Assembly (NCBI RefSeq): GCF_010993705.1
Contig: NZ_WOFO01000008.1
Span: 110,112-174,111, forward strand
Length of the DNA: 64,000 bases
DNA from: Cyclobacterium sp. SYSU L10401
Lineage (GTDB): Bacteria; Bacteroidota; Bacteroidia; Cytophagales; Cyclobacteriaceae
Direction of reading: 5' to 3'
The position numbers and the translations under genes are program-made. The notes under the pieces were generated by a model that did not search any database, was not told the DNA's origin, and was given only the letters and a program-made list of their open reading frames with translations. Below are positions 61,059 through 64,000 of the stretch, piece by piece (the first letter of the stretch is position 1; each line of letters opens with the position of its first letter).

Positions 61059-63320
61059 ATGTCAGATTTGAATCATTATTCAAAGATAGCCAGCGAGTTG
61101 GGTGTGCGAAATGATCAGGTGGTAAGTACCGCCGGGTTGCTGGATGAGGGGGCGACCATCCCATTTATTTCCAGGTATAGAAAGGAGGTTACCGGTAGTT
61201 TGGATGAAGTACAGGTTGCAGCCATCAGGGACCGCCTGCAACAACTCAGGGATCTGGAAAAGCGTAAAGAGGCCATTATCAAATCCATAGAGGAGCAGGG
61301 TAAGCTGACAGCCGAGCTGGAGGCCAGGGTACTGGCGGCCGAAACCATGAGTCTTTTGGAAGACATATACCTTCCTTTCAAGCCCAAACGGAGAACGAAG
61401 GGTACCATTGCCAGGGAAAAGGGTCTTGAACCCCTGGCCAATCAGATTTATGCACAGGATAGACTTCAGCCGGATACTATTGCCCAAGCTTATGTGGACG
61501 AGGAGAAGGGAGTAGGATCTATTGAAGAAGCCCTTCAGGGAGCAAGGGACATCATGGCTGAATGGATAAATGAAGATGTAGAAGTAAGGAAAAATTTGCG
61601 CAAACTGTTTATTGAAGAGGGGAAATTCACTTCCAGGGTGATTCCGGGAAAGGAGCAGGAGGCCATGAAGTACAAAGATTATTTTGATTGGGAAGAGCCC
61701 ATTAAATCCGCTCCTTCGCACCGGGTACTGGCCATGAGAAGAGGGGAAAAGGAACTTTTTCTGATGTTGGATACAGGACCGCTGGAATCAGTCGCCCTGC
61801 AAATGATAGAAAAAAGGGTCTTAAAGACTACCAATCCCTGTGCAACGCAGGTAAGCCTGGCCATTAAAGACAGCTATAAACGATTGTTGAAACCTTCGAT
61901 GGAAACTGAAGTCAGGCTTTATTCCAAGAAAAAGGCGGACGAAGCGGCGATCAAGGTTTTTACAGAAAATCTGAGACAGCTACTCCTGGCTTCTCCGCTG
62001 GGAGAAAAGTCGGTGATGGCCATAGATCCGGGGTTCCGTACGGGATGTAAATTAGTTTGTTTGGGACCTCAGGGGCAGTTGTTGCAAAATGAAACCATTT
62101 ATCCCAATGAACCTCAAAAGAAAACCCATGAATCCGGTGCTTTGGTAAAATACCTGGTAGAGCGACATGGGATTGAAGCCATTGCCATAGGAAATGGCAC
62201 GGCCAGCAGGGAAACAGAGCTCTTCATCAAAAACATTGGACTGGCACCTGAAGTATTGGTCGTCATGGTCAACGAAAGTGGGGCCTCCATTTATTCTGCT
62301 TCCGAGGTGGCCAGGGAGGAGTTTCCTGATCATGACCTGACCGTAAGAGGAGCTGTTTCCATAGGAAGAAGGCTCATGGACCCTTTGGCAGAATTAGTAA
62401 AAATTGATGCCAAATCCATAGGTGTGGGGCAATACCAGCATGATGTAGATCAAACGGCACTTAAAAATTCATTGGATGATACGGTAATGAGTTGTGTAAA
62501 TGGGGTAGGGGTTGAAGTGAATACTGCCTCTAAGCAACTCCTTACTTATGTCTCCGGTCTGGGTCCATCTCTGGCTCAAAATATTGTAGCCTTTAGGAAT
62601 GAGCACGGACCTTTCAAGAGTAGGGAGGACATCAAAAAGGTGCCCCGCCTGGGAGAGAAAGCCTATGAGCAGGCAGCTGGATTTTTAAGGATAAGAAATG
62701 GGGTAAATCCCTTGGATAGCAGTGCTGTGCATCCGGAAAGGTATGATTTGATCAAAAGGATGGCAGAGGACATGGGCGTGTCTGTGGCACAATTGATTAA
62801 GGATGATCAACTGGTCCAGAAGATATCCTTGTCCAGGTATGTGGATGAGCAGGTAGGATTACCTACCCTGCAGGATATCCTGGAAGAATTGGGTAAACCA
62901 GGTAGAGACCCGCGAGAACAGTTTGAGGTTTTTCAGTTTCAGGAAGGCATCAATGAAATGAAGGATTTGAAAGTGGGAATGGAGCTGCCTGGGATTGTTA
63001 CGAATATTACGCAATTTGGGGCCTTTGTAGATATAGGTGTGCACCAGGATGGCCTGGTACACTTGAGTCAGTTGGCAGATCGGTTTGTAAAGGACCCGAA
63101 AGAGGTGGTATCTGTCAATCAAAAAGTAACAGTGACGGTAATGGAAGTGGATCTGCCAAGGAAACGGATTGGGCTGAGTATGAAAGCGGATCCATTTGGG
63201 AAAACGTCTCAGGAACAGAAGGACAGAGGTCCTGCAAAAAAACGGATATCCAAAAAACCTGATAGTAAGGAAAGCATGGAAGAAAAGCTGAACCTGCTAA
63301 AGCAGAAATTTGGAAAATAG
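61059..63320 (+). CDS. tex: Tex family S1 RNA-binding protein
   Basis: A 753-residue Tex/YqgF-type protein. It has the N-terminal helical region with STAGLLDEGATIPFISRYRK, the YqgF/RNase H-like core starting at VMAIDPGFRTGCKLV (~325), helix-hairpin-helix segments around LLTYVSGLGPSLAQNIVAFR and an S1 domain at about 640-715 (MELPGIVTNITQFGAFVDIG). Tex is conserved and binds nucleic acid; it is linked to transcription and stress tolerance, and its exact role is unsettled. It is a single gene with a strong terminator. Confidence 0.96.
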   Translation: MSDLNHYSKIASELGVRNDQVVSTAGLLDEGATIPFISRYRKEVTGSLDEVQVAAIRDRLQQLRDLEKRKEAIIKSIEEQGKLTAELEARVLAAETMSLLEDIYLPFKPKRRTKGTIAREKGLEPLANQIYAQDRLQPDTIAQAYVDEEKGVGSIEEALQGARDIMAEWINEDVEVRKNLRKLFIEEGKFTSRVIPGKEQEAMKYKDYFDWEEPIKSAPSHRVLAMRRGEKELFLMLDTGPLESVALQMIEKRVLKTTNPCATQVSLAIKDSYKRLLKPSMETEVRLYSKKKADEAAIKVFTENLRQLLLASPLGEKSVMAIDPGFRTGCKLVCLGPQGQLLQNETIYPNEPQKKTHESGALVKYLVERHGIEAIAIGNGTASRETELFIKNIGLAPEVLVVMVNESGASIYSASEVAREEFPDHDLTVRGAVSIGRRLMDPLAELVKIDAKSIGVGQYQHDVDQTALKNSLDDTVMSCVNGVGVEVNTASKQLLTYVSGLGPSLAQNIVAFRNEHGPFKSREDIKKVPRLGEKAYEQAAGFLRIRNGVNPLDSSAVHPERYDLIKRMAEDMGVSVAQLIKDDQLVQKISLSRYVDEQVGLPTLQDILEELGKPGRDPREQFEVFQFQEGINEMKDLKVGMELPGIVTNITQFGAFVDIGVHQDGLVHLSQLADRFVKDPKEVVSVNQKVTVTVMEVDLPRKRIGLSMKADPFGKTSQEQKDRGPAKKRISKKPDSKESMEEKLNLLKQKFGK

Positions 63321-63340
63321 GAAATTCGGGAAGATGGTAA

Positions 63341-63378
63341 AAAAGCCCATGCTCAGTTTTTGAGCATGGGCTTTTTTT
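63341..63378 (+). terminator. Intrinsic terminator after tex
   Basis: AAAAGCCCATGCTCA (63341-63355) and TGAGCATGGGCTTTT (63361-63375) form a 15-bp stem with a 5-base loop, followed by more T. It lies 20 bases past the tex stop. Confidence 0.9.
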
Positions 63379-64000
63379 GTAAAAATTCAACTAAAAACAC
63401 TGAGGGTGAATGGCTTGTCTCTATTTGTTAATGCGAGGCATTCAATCGATAAAAAACAGAATAATATTTTATAGTAAGGTGTAAAATACAAAATAAATTT
63501 TATAAATGTTAATAATATTTTTTCTGGTTCAAAATTTAACCATTAATTCGATTTTGAAACTTTAATTAAAGAATATAAGGGTGTTTTAAAATCCAAAAAA
63601 ATAATATGAAACAATAAAAATAGATTATTAAGTTTATTTTAAACCTTTAATAATTTTAATATCATAAAAATAGTATTTGTTAATTTAGTCTTTAAAATTG
63701 AATAATAAAAATTTTAAATTGTTAAAAAGGTTTATAATAAGTTAAAATAATAAAAAATAAAGAATAAATTGTTTTTTTATAATAATATTTAAATATTTCG
63801 TTTTGTTCCTTTATATAAAAAATAATTTGGTAAATTTTTCTTATTCGGTTTACTGTTTTATATTTATACCGAATTGTAGGAAGTAGGGTTATTGGAAACC
63901 TATTTTTCGATAAATACAATTCATTCCCCAAAATAATCTTTTCAGACTGACCCAAAAATAACCACTTGGGCTATCCGGCACTTATCCGGGTTAAAATCTT
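63379..64000. other. Very AT-rich intergenic stretch, no gene supported
   Basis: From the tex terminator to the window end no convincing gene is present. By direct count, 63601-63840 has 26 G/C in 240 bases (10.8%), far below the neighbouring genes. A 77-residue minus-strand frame (63722-63955) is low complexity (Lys, Tyr, Ile) and is not called. The last ~100 bases return to normal composition. The stretch may be a promoter-rich, protein-bound spacer or foreign DNA. Confidence 0.6.

Noticed and set aside
61080-61721. 213-residue frame antisense to tex
   Set aside because: Shadow of the tex coding region with no motif or independent promoter.
63722-63955. 77-residue minus-strand frame in the AT-rich tail
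   Set aside because: Low-complexity Lys/Tyr/Ile/Phe content explained by base composition; no ribosome-binding sequence and no motif.
1-64000. CRISPR arrays, tRNA/rRNA genes, insertion sequences or prophage
   Set aside because: No regularly spaced repeats, cloverleaf-like stretches, transposase or phage genes were noticed while reading both strands.

Overview
The window looks like chromosomal DNA from a heterotrophic Bacteroidota, most probably a Cytophagales/Cyclobacteriaceae-type marine or soil polysaccharide degrader. This rests on several things seen in the sequence. Promoters fit the Bacteroidota pattern TTG-N19..21-TAnnTTTG (upstream of glnN and hppA). Shine-Dalgarno sequences are few. 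There are many lipoproteins and secreted carbohydrate-active enzymes, a type III glutamine synthetase, a membrane pyrophosphatase, and a TolC/MFP/RND trio behind a TetR regulator. No rRNA, tRNA, CRISPR array, insertion sequence or phage gene was found.

Layout. 1-5.4 kb: the end of an unknown gene, then a three-gene cassette (Nramp-fold transporter, extended SDR, DapA-type aldolase), meeting head-on a secreted two-domain esterase. 5.6-12.3 kb: a lipoprotein of likely alpha/alpha-toroid fold, an intergenic palindromic element, and a three-gene operon (BNR-ThuA fusion, ceramidase-like protein, DUF1080 3-keto-glycoside hydrolase). 12.4-24.8 kb: mtaB, glnN, a divergent pair of sugar-acid dehydrogenases (RspB-like and YiaK-like), a P-loop kinase with an APH-like kinase, an atypical pyruvate kinase, a PhyH dioxygenase, a metallophosphoesterase and a GDCCVxC protein. 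25-32 kb: a persulfide dioxygenase-rhodanese, feoAB plus a Cys-rich peptide, a four-helix sensor-like protein, a luciferase-like monooxygenase and an old yellow enzyme. 32.6-43.4 kb: purL, then tetR-tolC-mfp-rnd. 43.4-49.1 kb: arabinose genes araD and araA flanking a cyclophilin and what looks like an internally deleted GH43 arabinanase, then a CPA2 antiporter with a UspA protein. 49.2-56.8 kb: a minus-strand run of secreted proteins (CE15-like double esterase, ceramidase-esterase fusion, cytochrome-less PVC-type dehydrogenase, HiPIP). 57-63.4 kb: hppA, an amidase, an HPt protein and tex. The last 0.6 kb is extremely AT-rich.

How the genes fit together. Most accessory genes suggest attack on decorated plant or algal polysaccharide: esterases removing acyl or glucuronoyl groups, 3-keto-glycoside processing, arabinose isomerisation and epimerisation, and L-gulonate-type oxidation. 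The least familiar parts are (i) the Nramp/SDR/aldolase cassette, in which both the transporter's metal ligands and the SDR lysine are replaced; (ii) an SGNH domain whose motifs appear in circularly permuted order, fused to an alpha/beta hydrolase; and (iii) a PVC-type dehydrogenase without its cytochrome c, directly followed by a HiPIP gene that could be its electron acceptor. Functional statements are family-level recognition by eye; no database search was run.
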